DNA of 34,488 nt, taken from assembly GCA_002868925.1 (NCBI GenBank), contig PKTZ01000152.1, positions 22,538-57,025 of the forward strand, given 5' to 3'. The translations under genes were made by a program, and so were the position numbers. How positions within the stretch are numbered: the first letter of the stretch is position 1; each line of letters opens with the position of its first letter. The notes beneath the pieces were generated by a model. The model was given only the letters and a program-made list of their open reading frames with translations, was not told the DNA's origin and ran no database searches. Shown piece after piece: positions 16,655 to 24,754 of this stretch. The DNA is from Desulfuromonas sp. GTDB lineage: Bacteria; Desulfobacterota; Desulfuromonadia; Desulfuromonadales; UBA2294.

Positions 16655-17626
16655 CTAAAGTTTTTCGTTGATCTGCATTGCGACCTCGAGGGCCCGCTTG
16701 CCATCCTCACCGGAGACAACCGGTTGTCCCCCCTCGCGGACCGTCTTGACGAACGATTCGATCTCGGTCATCAGCGGGTCGCCCTGCTTGAATTTCTTGT
16801 GTTCCATGGTCACGTTCGGCAGGCCGGGGACCGGCATGCCGCCCCCCTTTAGCCGGTAGATCGCGATCTTCCGGTCCTGGTAGTCGACCGAAATGTAGGC
16901 GTCGGGCTGAAAGATCCTGATTTTGCGGACGGTGTCGCGGCTGGCCCGGCTGGCGGTGACATTGGCGACGCAGCCGGTCTCGAACTGCAGCCGCGCGTTG
17001 GCGATGTCGACCTCGTCGGAGAGGACTGACCCGCCGACCGAGTTGATCTGGCTGACATCGGCTCCGATCAGGCTGAGGATGATGTCGATATCATGGATCA
17101 TCAGGTCGAGAACGACGTTGACCTCGGTGCCGCGGGTCTTGAACGGCGCCATGCGCTGGCACTCGATGAAGGTCGGGTTCTTCAACACACCGTCGAGGGC
17201 CATGATCGCCGGGTTGAAGCGCTCGAGGTGGCCGACCTGCAGCACCAGGTCGTTCTCCCTGGCGATACTGATCAGCTCCTCCGCCTCGTCGATGGTCTGG
17301 GTGATCGGTTTTTCAACCAGCAGGTGACAATTGTTCTGCAGGCACTCTTTGGCAATATCGAAATGGAGGTCGGTCGGGACCACGATCGAAGCGAGATCGA
17401 TCTCGTCGAGTATTTCGCGGTAATCGGTCACCGCCCGGCAGCCGACCTCGTTGGCGACGCTGTTCGCCTGTTTCGAATCGATGTCGACGATGGCGACTAG
17501 TTCGACCCCCTTGATCGCGGCATATTTCTGGGCGTGGAAGCGGCCGAGATAGCCGGTACCGATGACGGCGGCGCGCAACGGTTTGCCTTCTTCCGAACCT
17601 TTATTCCGGGAAAATTTGATAGCCAA
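16655..17626 (-). CDS. Gfo/Idh/MocA-family dehydrogenase, GnnA-like
   Basis: An NAD(P)-dependent oxidoreductase of 323 residues. The Rossmann motif is 'AAVIGTGYLGRFHAQKYA', the family 'EKP' motif is in 'LLVEKPITQTIDEAEEL', and the catalytic-region motif is 'GHLERFNPAI' and 'DLMIHDIDIILSLIG'. With the next gene it would oxidise the 3-hydroxyl of UDP-GlcNAc and allow transamination, giving the 2,3-diamino sugar used by LpxA-type acyltransferases. In Geobacter-like genomes a similar oxidoreductase is found next to lpx genes; here only lpxB is adjacent. The start is a TTG at 17626 with AGGAGA 6 nt upstream. It is the first gene of this operon. Confidence 0.87.
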   Translation of the reverse strand: MAIKFSRNKGSEEGKPLRAAVIGTGYLGRFHAQKYAAIKGVELVAIVDIDSKQANSVANEVGCRAVTDYREILDEIDLASIVVPTDLHFDIAKECLQNNCHLLVEKPITQTIDEAEELISIARENDLVLQVGHLERFNPAIMALDGVLKNPTFIECQRMAPFKTRGTEVNVVLDLMIHDIDIILSLIGADVSQINSVGGSVLSDEVDIANARLQFETGCVANVTASRASRDTVRKIRIFQPDAYISVDYQDRKIAIYRLKGGGMPVPGLPNVTMEHKKFKQGDPLMTEIESFVKTVREGGQPVVSGEDGKRALEVAMQINEKL

Positions 17627-17734
17627 CGGATTCTCCTGTAGCTGGTAATGCGTTTCGCTGTGATGCGGACGTCTTTTAAAGGGCGCATTCTAGCATGCAA
17701 GTGTTTCAGAATGAAGGTAAAAGGTAGCAAGAAA

Positions 17735-17892
17735 GGGGACAGAAAATAACGTTGCTTATTTAAGGGCAAATCCCTGTAAAAACGGGGCTGTCCCCGAACG
17801 GGGACTGTCCCTAGGTTTTTGCGGTGCGATCCACCACCGTTTCATGGCTCGTAAGCCCCGGGCAGTCCCCCGGTGAAGCCGGGGACAGTCCC
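17735..17892. repeat. Cluster of GGGAC-(A/T)-GTCCC palindromic repeats
   Basis: It contains a solo GGGGACAG at 17735, an inverted pair at 17783-17811 (GGGGCTGTCCCCG then GGGGACTGTCCC), and a second pair at 17860-17892 (GGGCAGTCCCCC, spacer GGTGAAGCC, GGGGACAGTCCC). Each unit is close to self-complementary. The cluster lies between the methyltransferase stop and the start of the GnnA-like gene. The shape matches REP/BIME-type extragenic repeats, often mobilised by Y1 (RAYT) transposases; no such gene is in the window. Confidence 0.75.
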
Positions 17893-17913
17893 TCGTCAAC
17901 GTACGATTTTTTC

Positions 17914-18711
17914 TTACTCCCGCTTGGTGTCGATGCGGGTGGCGTAGATCAGGAGTTTCTTGTCGGTGTAGCTTTCGACATCGCCGGCGAAGGTTTCGAT
18001 CTGGAAGTAATCGTGAACCTTGTCGGGGGAGTCGATGAAGTACTGGTTCAGTTCGCCGACCTGCTTATGGTCGAGGCCGGCCCGTTCGGCCCAGGTCTTG
18101 AAGTCGTGACACTTTTCGAAGACAGCCATTTTTTCGACGGTGAAGTCGGCCGCTTCGATCATCTGCTGCCACTGGTCGCGGGTAAAGGCCTGGTTGTGGG
18201 TCGGGTCGCGCATCTTCTCCATCGATTGGTAGAAATCTGCGATCTCCTGATCATCCGGAAGCATGGTGTCGATGATCACCATGCGGCCGACCCGACGCCG
18301 CAGCACCCGGTGGAATTCGGTGAGCGCCCGGGGGACGTCGGGGAAGTGGTGCGGCGCGATCCGGCAGGTGAGGATGGTGAACGATCCGGAGGGGAAGGGG
18401 AGGTCTTCGGCGTCTGCTTCACGGAAGGTGACGTTTTCGACCCGCCCCTCTTCGCTGATATGTTCCTGCGCTTTCTTCAGCATCTGCATGGTCAGGTCGG
18501 AGGCGACGACATTGCGGACCAGCGGCGCAAAGAAGAGGGCGGTATGCCCGCCGCCGGTGGCGACGTCGAGGACAACATCCTCCTGCGTCGGTTTGAGCAG
18601 GCGCACCGACTCCTCGAGGTCGGGGCCGGAAGCGAATCCCCGGTCATGGATGTAGCCATCGGCGGTCTTGCCGAAGTGTTCAATGACGCGGTCTTTACTG
18701 GTCTTGGTCAT
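17914..18711 (-). CDS. Class I SAM-dependent methyltransferase (UbiE/Methyltransf_11 type)
   Basis: The product is 265 residues from the ATG at 18711, which has GGAG 7 nt upstream; the track's extra 17 residues at the front have no ribosome binding site. The SAM-binding motif I is 'VVLDVATGGGHTALFFAP', motif II region 'VVASDLTMQMLKKAQEHI', and 'FREADAEDLPFPSGSFTILTC' and 'HHFPDVPRALTEFHRVLRR' follow, in the order of UbiE/COQ5-like enzymes. The C-terminal 60 residues ('KTWAERAGLDHKQVGELNQYF') also occur in small-molecule methyltransferases. The substrate cannot be inferred. It stands alone, with the REP cluster behind it. Confidence 0.88.
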   Translation of the reverse strand: MTKTSKDRVIEHFGKTADGYIHDRGFASGPDLEESVRLLKPTQEDVVLDVATGGGHTALFFAPLVRNVVASDLTMQMLKKAQEHISEEGRVENVTFREADAEDLPFPSGSFTILTCRIAPHHFPDVPRALTEFHRVLRRRVGRMVIIDTMLPDDQEIADFYQSMEKMRDPTHNQAFTRDQWQQMIEAADFTVEKMAVFEKCHDFKTWAERAGLDHKQVGELNQYFIDSPDKVHDYFQIETFAGDVESYTDKKLLIYATRIDTKRE

Positions 18712-18849
18712 GAGCTTCTCCAATAAGCGAATTATACCACCACGTCTGGAAAAAGCTTGCACAGAAAATACTACCGGGAGTAGAGTTTGCTCTCTTTACT
18801 TTGGAACGGCTCTTGCTCTATATATCAGCCTGGTTTCTTACGGCCCGTT

Positions 18850-18896
18850 TTACCGACGGTTTCGCCTGAAAATGGTCGGTAAACCGTCGAACTTTT
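18850..18896 (+). promoter_or_regulatory. Two mutually exclusive hairpins in the permease leader
   Basis: CGACGGTTT (18854-18862) can pair with AAACCGTCG (18881-18889), followed by AACTTTTT, a terminator-like form. TTACCGAC (18850-18857) can instead pair with GTCGGTAA (18875-18882). The two stems share bases on both sides, so only one can form. The site is 46 nt before the permease ATG, with no + strand gene upstream to terminate. Confidence 0.4.
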
Positions 18897-18941
18897 TACG
18901 TTGTAGACAAAAAGCTAACGCAACAGGATTGCCTGACAAAA

Positions 18942-19931
18942 ATGGAAAATTTCGGTTCTGTACTGGTGGAAATACTGCACGAAATGTGGGAGGAGCTGCT
19001 TTACATCCTCCCTTACCTGGCGGTCGGTGTGCTGATGGAGGCGATCATCCGGACCTTCAAGTGGCATGTAAAGATCCGGCACGCCCTGACCCGGTTCGGC
19101 GGTTTTTCGATCGTCATGGCAACTATTCTCGGAGTGGCGAGTCCGCTGTGCGCTTGCGCAACCCTGCCGCTCGTTATCTCACTGCTGCTGGCCGGACTGC
19201 CGCTGGCCCCGGCAATGGCGCTGCTGATTACTTCGCCGCTGATGAGCCCCGCTTCCTACTCGATGCTCTCCGGCATGCTCGGCTTAAGCTGGGCCAACCT
19301 GGTCGTTGCCTGCGCCATCCTGCTCGGCCTGTTCGGCGGCTGGCTCACCCATTTCCTGCGCCGTTACGGTTTCAGTGAGGAGACCATCTTTCGCCAGAAC
19401 TTGCCGCAGGGAGATTTTCATGATCCCGATTACCCGGTCGAGGAACTGCGCTGCGAATGCGGTAAACAGCTTTCACACCGGGTAAACCGCTGTACCCACA
19501 ACAAGTTCCTGGTATTTCTCGCCCGCTTCTGGGAAGGATCGCTCAAGATCGGGAAGTTCGCCCTGATCGGCTTGGTGATCGAAGTGGTGGCATCGTTCTT
19601 TATTCCGACCGACTGGCTGACCAAACTGCTGACCGAAGGGGGGATGGCCGACGCGGTGCTGCTGATGTTCGCTACCGTGCCGCTGCATCTTCCGCAGGTG
19701 ACGGCGGCGTCGATGCTGTTCGGTTTCTATCTCCCCGATCCGGGGCAGATGATCCCATTGGCCAAGGGGCCGGGGATCGCCATGCTGGTCGGCGGACCGG
19801 TGACCGCCCTGCCGGTGATGGCGATCTTCATCTCGATGTTCCGCAAGCGGGTGCTGATGCTCTACCTGTCGCTCTGCATCGTCGGCACCCTGGGGCTCGC
19901 CCTGGTATTCACCATCTTCCCGCCGTTTTGA
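18942..19931 (+). CDS. DUF318-type permease (SO_0444/ArsP-related)
   Basis: An inner-membrane protein of 329 residues with two bundles of about four hydrophobic segments, separated by a charged cytoplasmic loop (about 145-185). The first bundle contains 'GVASPLCACATLPLVISLLL'; a PLCxC motif at this place is typical of DUF318 permeases such as SO_0444 and ArsP, which export metal or organoarsenical compounds. The second bundle has 'ATVPLHLPQVTAASMLFGFY'. The loop holds 'CECG', 'RCTHNK' and several His, possible metal ligands. The substrate is unknown; a metal or metalloid is the best guess. No strong Shine-Dalgarno is seen before the ATG, and the leader can form alternative hairpins. Confidence 0.75.
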   Translation: MENFGSVLVEILHEMWEELLYILPYLAVGVLMEAIIRTFKWHVKIRHALTRFGGFSIVMATILGVASPLCACATLPLVISLLLAGLPLAPAMALLITSPLMSPASYSMLSGMLGLSWANLVVACAILLGLFGGWLTHFLRRYGFSEETIFRQNLPQGDFHDPDYPVEELRCECGKQLSHRVNRCTHNKFLVFLARFWEGSLKIGKFALIGLVIEVVASFFIPTDWLTKLLTEGGMADAVLLMFATVPLHLPQVTAASMLFGFYLPDPGQMIPLAKGPGIAMLVGGPVTALPVMAIFISMFRKRVLMLYLSLCIVGTLGLALVFTIFPPF

Positions 19932-19977
19932 CCGGTGGATTGCCCCTTTCTATTTATTGCCTAAATTTAAACTGAAT

Positions 19978-20014
19978 GAAAAAGAGCCGTTGCATGCAAC
20001 GGCTCTACGTTTTT
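19978..20014. terminator. Bidirectional terminator between permease and 20042 gene
   Basis: AGAGCCGTTGCA and TGCAACGGCTCT (19983-20006) make a perfect 24-nt palindrome flanked by AAAAA on the left and ACGTTTTT on the right. It serves the permease gene on + and the unknown gene on -. Confidence 0.85.
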
Positions 20015-20041
20015 CGGTAAGTATCAGGTTGGCAGATCTTC

Positions 20042-20698
20042 TTACTCTTCCGGCCCCGCTTCGACCTGGCTGTGCAGTTCGACCGCCGTGCCTAACTCGC
20101 GGATCAGGTCGGCGAGCAGCGGCCTGATCTCCTGACCGGTCTCCGGCAGTGCGGCGAGCAGAGATTCTAGCCGCTTGGCGCTGCTCAGGGCCGCCTTGAG
20201 CGCCTGCTTTTCTCCCTCCTGCAGGCTCTGGCGTGACTGCACCGATTCGCGGAAACGCTTCTGGATGGTCGGCAGGCTCCGCCCCTCCTCGATCACCGCC
20301 TGGCGCAGGTCATGACATTCCTTCTCGCTAAACTCCTCTTCCTCTTCGGCCCTCCGCAGCAGGTCGATCGAGCGGTAGTCGGGGGCCGGGCGTAGCTCAT
20401 CGCGATCGAGCACTGCCGGCTCCTTGCGCTGCAGGTAGCCGAAGGCGAGGGTCAGTTTTGCCGCCGTCTGCTTGCGGATCCGGATCTCCCGGCTGCAGTA
20501 CTCCTCGAAGGTCGAGTAGCCCCACTCGCTGAAGAGGTTGTCGCGGCTGACGGTGACCAGCTGTTCCCCGAGTTCGACCCACGACGCCTTGAACTGGCGG
20601 GCCGAGTCGAGCACCCGGTAGCGTTCGGAACCGGGGTCGAGGTTCTGCATCAACTGCTCGATATGCTGTTCGCCCTTGGTCTGTTTCGACATTTCCAT
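20042..20698 (-). CDS. Conserved-type protein of unknown function, helical and charged
   Basis: The product is 218 residues, soluble, without signal peptide. The most structured part is about 30-80, 'FKASWVELGEQLVTVSRDN' followed by 'WGYSTFEEYCSREIRIRKQTAAKL'. I have a recollection of similar segments in hypothetical deltaproteobacterial proteins, and it is somewhat like a DNA- or host-partner-binding helical domain, but no named family is certain. A glutamate run 'RRAEEEEEFSEKE' follows, then a helix-rich C-terminus with heptad-like leucines. The ATG at 20698 has GGAG 8 nt upstream. It is monocistronic and ends at the palindromic terminator. Confidence 0.75.
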   Translation of the reverse strand: MEMSKQTKGEQHIEQLMQNLDPGSERYRVLDSARQFKASWVELGEQLVTVSRDNLFSEWGYSTFEEYCSREIRIRKQTAAKLTLAFGYLQRKEPAVLDRDELRPAPDYRSIDLLRRAEEEEEFSEKECHDLRQAVIEEGRSLPTIQKRFRESVQSRQSLQEGEKQALKAALSSAKRLESLLAALPETGQEIRPLLADLIRELGTAVELHSQVEAGPEE

Positions 20699-20832
20699 GT
20701 GTATTCTCCATTTCTAAAAACGGTGGATAGCATAACCATTCTGTTGTCCAAATGGAATCGCTTTGTTAAAAAGGGGAGACATCGAAATGGTTTCGGCATA
20801 GAGTAGGGCCGAACCGGACGAGGAGAGAACCG

Positions 20833-22035
20833 TTGGCAGAACCAAAATACATCGTTGGACCCGAAACCGCCCGCATGCTCGACCTGGGCCATCCCTGGGT
20901 GATCGCTGACCGCTTCACCCGCAAATGGCCGAAGGGGAAGAGCGGTGACCTGGTATCTCTTGTCTCCGAGCAGGGCAAGCATCTGGCGACGGCTTTGTTG
21001 GCGCCGGGTGAAAAGGTGGTCGCTCGGGTGCTCGATCGTGAGCGGATCCGTCTTAACAAGGCCTGGCTGACGGAGCGGGTCGAAGCGGCGCTTCATTTGC
21101 GTGAACTGATCGATCTGACCGAGACCACCGCCTACCGCCTGATCAATGGTGAGGGGGATGGCTTGCCCGGCCTGACCGTCGACCGCTACGGTGAACACCT
21201 GATGGTCCAGCTCTATTCCGAGTGCTGGCGGCCGAACCTGGCGCTGCTGGTCGAGGTGCTCCAACAGCAGCTGAATCCGGACGGGATTTACGAAAAGCGG
21301 CGGCCGCAGAAGACCCGGCAACTCGAGGCGGACGACGGCAGCAAGAAATACAGCCATCTTCTTGCCGGGAAGCCCTGGCCCGGACGGCAGCAGGTGCGTG
21401 AAAACGGCCTCGATTTCCTGGTCGAGCTGGAGCGCGGCCTGAATACCGGGCTGTTCTTCGACCAGCGCGAGAATCGCCGCGACCTGATGGCCCGGGTCGG
21501 CGGCAAAAGCTTTCTCAACCTCTTTTCCTATACCGGGGCGTTCTCAGTGGCGGCCGCCTACGCCGGCGCAAAGAAGGTGACCAATGTCGATGCCTCGGCA
21601 ACCTATCTCGACTGGGCGAAGGAGAACTTCGCGATCAACCGGCTCAATCCGAAACGGCACGAGTTCATCGTCGACGATTGCTTTGCCGCCCTCGACCAGT
21701 TCGTTCGCCAGCAGCGGAGTTTCGATATTATCCTGTTCGATCCGCCCAGCTTTTCGACTACAACCAAGAGCACCTTCAGTACCCGTCGGGGCACCTCGGA
21801 GCTGGTCGCCAGAACCCTGCCGCTGCTCAAGCCGGGCGGTCTGCTGATCGGTTCGTCGAATCACCAAAAGACCGATATCGCCGAATACATCAAGGAGTTC
21901 CGCCGCGGCGCTCTCGCCGCCAAAGCTGGTTTGCAGGTGGTGGCGCAGGCCGGTCAGTCGGCCGATTTTCCCTTCCCTGTCACCTTCCCCGAAGGGCGCT
22001 ATCTCAAGTATCTTTGCGCTGTCAAGTCGATTTAG
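20833..22035 (+). CDS. rlmI: 23S rRNA (cytosine-C5)-methyltransferase RlmI-like
   Basis: The family methylates 23S rRNA (C1962 in E. coli) with SAM. The product is 400 residues, like E. coli RlmI (396). The N-terminal PUA-like domain contains 'GHPWVIADRFTRKWPKGKSGD'. The middle RNA-binding part has 'LINGEGDGLPGLTVDRYGEH'. The Rossmann domain has 'FLNLFSYTGAFSVAAAYAGA', 'VTNVDASATYLDWAKENF' and motif IV 'FDIILFDPPSFS'. The start is a TTG at 20833 supported by GAGGAGAG about 6 nt upstream; no ATG start is available nearby. It is divergent from the 20042-20698 gene and appears to be transcribed alone. Confidence 0.88.
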   Translation: MAEPKYIVGPETARMLDLGHPWVIADRFTRKWPKGKSGDLVSLVSEQGKHLATALLAPGEKVVARVLDRERIRLNKAWLTERVEAALHLRELIDLTETTAYRLINGEGDGLPGLTVDRYGEHLMVQLYSECWRPNLALLVEVLQQQLNPDGIYEKRRPQKTRQLEADDGSKKYSHLLAGKPWPGRQQVRENGLDFLVELERGLNTGLFFDQRENRRDLMARVGGKSFLNLFSYTGAFSVAAAYAGAKKVTNVDASATYLDWAKENFAINRLNPKRHEFIVDDCFAALDQFVRQQRSFDIILFDPPSFSTTTKSTFSTRRGTSELVARTLPLLKPGGLLIGSSNHQKTDIAEYIKEFRRGALAAKAGLQVVAQAGQSADFPFPVTFPEGRYLKYLCAVKSI

Positions 22036-22137
22036 TAATCCCATTTAATTCTAAATATTTAATTCGACATTCAGTTGCGATTTCGCTAGTCTGAGCTAGT
22101 TTTTAATTTGATCAAAAGGCAATGGAAATCAGACCGA

Positions 22138-23046
22138 ATGCAAGACGCCCAGCTAAAGTCAAATATCGATTCAAGGCCTCAGCGGATGCTCTGGGACATC
22201 TCTCCCGGCCAGATGGCGCTGTTGCTAACGTTGTTTATTTTCATTGCCGAGATCGCCATCATGATCGTGATCGATCGACTGCCGCCGCTATCGCCTCTGC
22301 TGATGGCGCTGGTCGATGCAACCCTCCTGGTCGCGATAATGGTCCCCCTTTATGTCGCTCTGTATCGCCCCTTCTGGAAGACACGGCAGGTTTCCGAGGA
22401 AAAGATCAGGCAGCTCAATAACCGTTTGACCGAGGTGAGCGAAGAAGAACGTCGCCGAATTGCCCTCGACCTGCACGATCATTGCGACCAGACCCTGGTC
22501 GCCCTGCACAAGACAGTCGAGCTGGTGCAATCGAAGGTCATCGACCGCGACGAAGAAGCGGCGGTGCTCTGTCAGGAGATCGGCGAGCTGCTCGGACGGC
22601 TCAACCACGACGTCCGCGCCGTCTCCTCCTTCCTGCACCCGCCACAGCTCGCGGATAACGGCATCGGTCCGGCCTTGGCGCAGTACGTTAAACAGATGGG
22701 TGAGGCCTTCGGCGCCGTGGCGCTCGAATTCGTCGAACAGGGTGATGCGCGCCCGATCTCGCGGCAGATGGCGATCTCGATTTATCGCATCACCCAGGAG
22801 GCGGTCAAGAACGCGCTCCAGCACTCCGGAGCCGAACTGGTCCGGGTTTACCTCGAATACAGCCCGGACAAAGTTGCCGTTTCGATCGTCGACGATGGTT
22901 GCGGTTTCGACCCCCGCGCCGATGTCGACGCCGACGCCCTCGGTCTGGTCAGCATGCGCGAGCGTGCCGCCGCCATCGACGGCTCTCTCTCCATCCACTC
23001 GGAAAAGGGGCGCGGTACCTCGCTGCGGGCCAGTTTCAAGGTCTGA
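22138..23046 (+). CDS. Membrane histidine kinase of the NarX/DegS (HisKA_3) type, orphan
   Basis: From the ATG at 22138 the product is 302 residues; the track's TTG at 22108 lacks a ribosome binding site and would add 10 residues. Two hydrophobic segments near the start ('MALLLTLFIFIAEIAIMIVI' and 'LLMALVDATLLVAIMVPLYV') are joined by a very short loop, so there is no large periplasmic sensor. The HisKA_3 phosphoacceptor is in 'EERRRIALDLHDHCDQTL'. HATPase motifs are 'ITQEAVKNALQHSGA', 'DDGCGFDPR' and 'GLVSMRERAAAIDGSLSIHS'. Such kinases act with NarL/LuxR-type regulators, but none is adjacent, so the partner is elsewhere. Confidence 0.9.
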   Translation: MQDAQLKSNIDSRPQRMLWDISPGQMALLLTLFIFIAEIAIMIVIDRLPPLSPLLMALVDATLLVAIMVPLYVALYRPFWKTRQVSEEKIRQLNNRLTEVSEEERRRIALDLHDHCDQTLVALHKTVELVQSKVIDRDEEAAVLCQEIGELLGRLNHDVRAVSSFLHPPQLADNGIGPALAQYVKQMGEAFGAVALEFVEQGDARPISRQMAISIYRITQEAVKNALQHSGAELVRVYLEYSPDKVAVSIVDDGCGFDPRADVDADALGLVSMRERAAAIDGSLSIHSEKGRGTSLRASFKV

Positions 23047-23121
23047 TCCCTTTTCTTGCAACGGTGCTCCCGTCCCGCTCCGGTCTCTTCACTTGTCTGA
23101 AAACAATAATTCCGCTAAAGT

Positions 23122-24099
23122 ATGTCCGTTATGGAAACTCCCCGGACTAAACAGGCACGGATTATCCCGGTCGCAGGCGGCAAGGGTGGTGTCGGCAAAA
23201 GCCTGCTGACGGCCAACCTGGCTCGCGCCTTTGCGGCAAAGGGGGAGCGCTGCGTCGCCATCGATCTTGACCTCGGCGGTTCCAACCTGCACACCTTTCT
23301 CGGTTATGACAACGTCAACCCCGGAGTCGGCGACTATCTCAGCCAGAAGGGGGTCGGCCTGTCGGAGTTTTTGGTCCCGGTCGCCGATACCGGCCTGCAC
23401 TTTGTCCCCGGTGACGGCCTGCGGCCGTTCCTGGCCAACCTGATGCATGCCCACAAGATGCGTATCCTGCGTGACCTGACCCGGATCGATGCCGACTACG
23501 TCCTGCTCGATCTCGGTGCTGGCACTTCCTACAACACCCTCGACTTTTTCCGGGTCTGGGGGACGGGGGTCGTGGTGACAACGCCGGAGTACCCGGCGAT
23601 CATCAACATGATGAACTTCGTCAAGAACGTGGTGCTCAGGGTGATCGTCAAGGGGATCGGCGACAACACCTTCATGACCGAGGTGATCGAGCAGGTAAGC
23701 AAGCAGTCGATCGACGCTGATGTGAAATCGATTCCGGAGATCGTTGCCGAACTGGAGCGGATCAACCCGGAGAGGACCGGACGAATCCGCCAGCAGTTGA
23801 GCGCGCTCCGTTTCGGACTGGTGGTCAACAAGGTGCGGCAGCTCTCCGATCTCGAGTTCGTGCCCAATATCAGGACCGCCCTCAAGCGCAAGCTCGGGGT
23901 CGATGTCACCTGGTACGGCTCACTGTTCGAGGAGAGCTCAGCGCAGATCGGTTGGCATGCCCCCGGCAGCGCGGCCGAAGTGCCGCGTGTCACCGGTCTG
24001 GCCCGCATCGTCGATCGCATCCGCCAGCCGGGACTGATCCGGAACGAAACCCTGCTCGCCGAGGCGGAGGCACTGCAGAAGCATCTGTTCGGGAAATAG
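23122..24099 (+). CDS. MinD/ParA-family ATPase (FlhG/MinD-like)
   Basis: A deviant Walker A P-loop ATPase of 325 residues. The motif 'VAGGKGGVGKSLLTANLARA' is at about 17-36, followed by 'CVAIDLDLGGSNLHTFLG' and the Walker B region 'DADYVLLDLGAGTSYNTLDF'. 'VVVTTPEYPAIINMMNFVK' fits the family too. Residues about 175-225 are a longer insertion ('SKQSIDADVKSIPEIVAELE') not present in cell-division MinD. Members of this group place flagella, pili or other polar machines or are of unknown role. No MinC, MinE, ParB or flagellar gene is near. ATG at 23122 or 23131; neither has a strong ribosome binding site. Confidence 0.88.
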   Translation: MSVMETPRTKQARIIPVAGGKGGVGKSLLTANLARAFAAKGERCVAIDLDLGGSNLHTFLGYDNVNPGVGDYLSQKGVGLSEFLVPVADTGLHFVPGDGLRPFLANLMHAHKMRILRDLTRIDADYVLLDLGAGTSYNTLDFFRVWGTGVVVTTPEYPAIINMMNFVKNVVLRVIVKGIGDNTFMTEVIEQVSKQSIDADVKSIPEIVAELERINPERTGRIRQQLSALRFGLVVNKVRQLSDLEFVPNIRTALKRKLGVDVTWYGSLFEESSAQIGWHAPGSAAEVPRVTGLARIVDRIRQPGLIRNETLLAEAEALQKHLFGK

Positions 24100-24129
24100 A
24101 CGCTCCGCCGGCACGTCTACGACAAAGGT

Positions 24130-24161
24130 GGGCAGCCCCCAATGAAGCCGGGGACAGTCCC
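24130..24161. repeat. GGGAC-type palindromic repeat pair
   Basis: GGGCAGCCCCC, spacer AATGAAGCC, GGGGACAGTCCC. It has the same architecture and nearly the same spacer as 17860-17892 and 28015-28048. It lies between the MinD-like stop and the shared terminator. Confidence 0.75.
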
Positions 24162-24184
24162 GTGAACGACAAAATTTGCACGAA

Positions 24185-24217
24185 AAAAGGGGCCGGAATT
24201 CAATTCCGGCCCCTTTT
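24185..24217. terminator. Bidirectional terminator between MinD-like gene and cyclophilin
   Basis: A 16-bp near-perfect stem (24185-24200 with 24202-24217), with A-run and T-run at the ends, in the convergent gap. Confidence 0.9.
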
Positions 24218-24241
24218 CATGTTCTTATCTAGCGGTTTTCG

Positions 24242-24754
24242 TTATTCGACGACCGTCGCCTTTTCGATGACGACCGAATCTTTCGGGACGTCCTGGTGCA
24301 TGCCGTGGTTGCCGGTCGCCACCTGGCGGATCTTGTCGACCGTCTCCATGCCGTCGGTCACCTTGCCGAAAACGGCATAACCGTATCCCATCACCGAGGT
24401 GTTCTGGTGGTCGAGGAAGTCGTTGTCGACGGTGTTGATGAAGAACTGCGCGGTAGCGCTGTCAACCACCTGGGTGCGGGCCATGGCGACGGTGCCGCGC
24501 TTGTTGGAGAGCCCGTTGGTCGCCTCGTTTTTGATCGGCGACTTGGTATCCTTCTGGCTCATGTCGGGGTTCATGCCGCCGCCCTGGATCATGAAGTCGG
24601 CGATCACCCGGTGGAAGATGGTGCCGTCGTAGAAACCGTCGTTGACGTAGGCGAGGAAGTTTTCGGTCGAGATCGGCGCGTTCTCGGCGTCGAGTTCGAT
24701 GGTGATATCACCCATGCTGGTGCTAAGGCAGACGCTGGGGTTGGTTGTGCTCAT
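24242..24754 (-). CDS. ppiB: Cyclophilin-type peptidyl-prolyl cis-trans isomerase
   Basis: Catalyses cis-trans isomerisation of X-Pro bonds in protein folding. The product is 170 residues, cytoplasmic because no signal peptide is present. The start is the ATG at 24754 with AAAGGAG 8 nt upstream; the track adds 14 residues before it. Active-site signature '[19 protein letters not shown]' (Arg in FHR), then '[19 protein letters not shown]' and '[18 protein letters not shown]'. The usual 'MAR' before the SATSQFFI-type loop is intact. It resembles E. coli PpiB in size (164) and order; the symbol is assigned on that basis. Confidence 0.92.
   Translation of the reverse strand: MSTTNPSVCLSTSMGDITIELDAENAPISTENFLAYVNDGFYDGTIFHRVIADFMIQGGGMNPDMSQKDTKSPIKNEATNGLSNKRGTVAMARTQVVDSATAQFFINTVDNDFLDHQNTSVMGYGYAVFGKVTDGMETVDKIRQVATGNHGMHQDVPKDSVVIEKATVVE

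Noticed and set aside
22122-22421. Alternative + frame ORF at the start of the histidine kinase gene, considered as a frameshifted N-terminus
   Set aside because: The kinase frame itself encodes both membrane helices from 22138, so no frameshift is needed.
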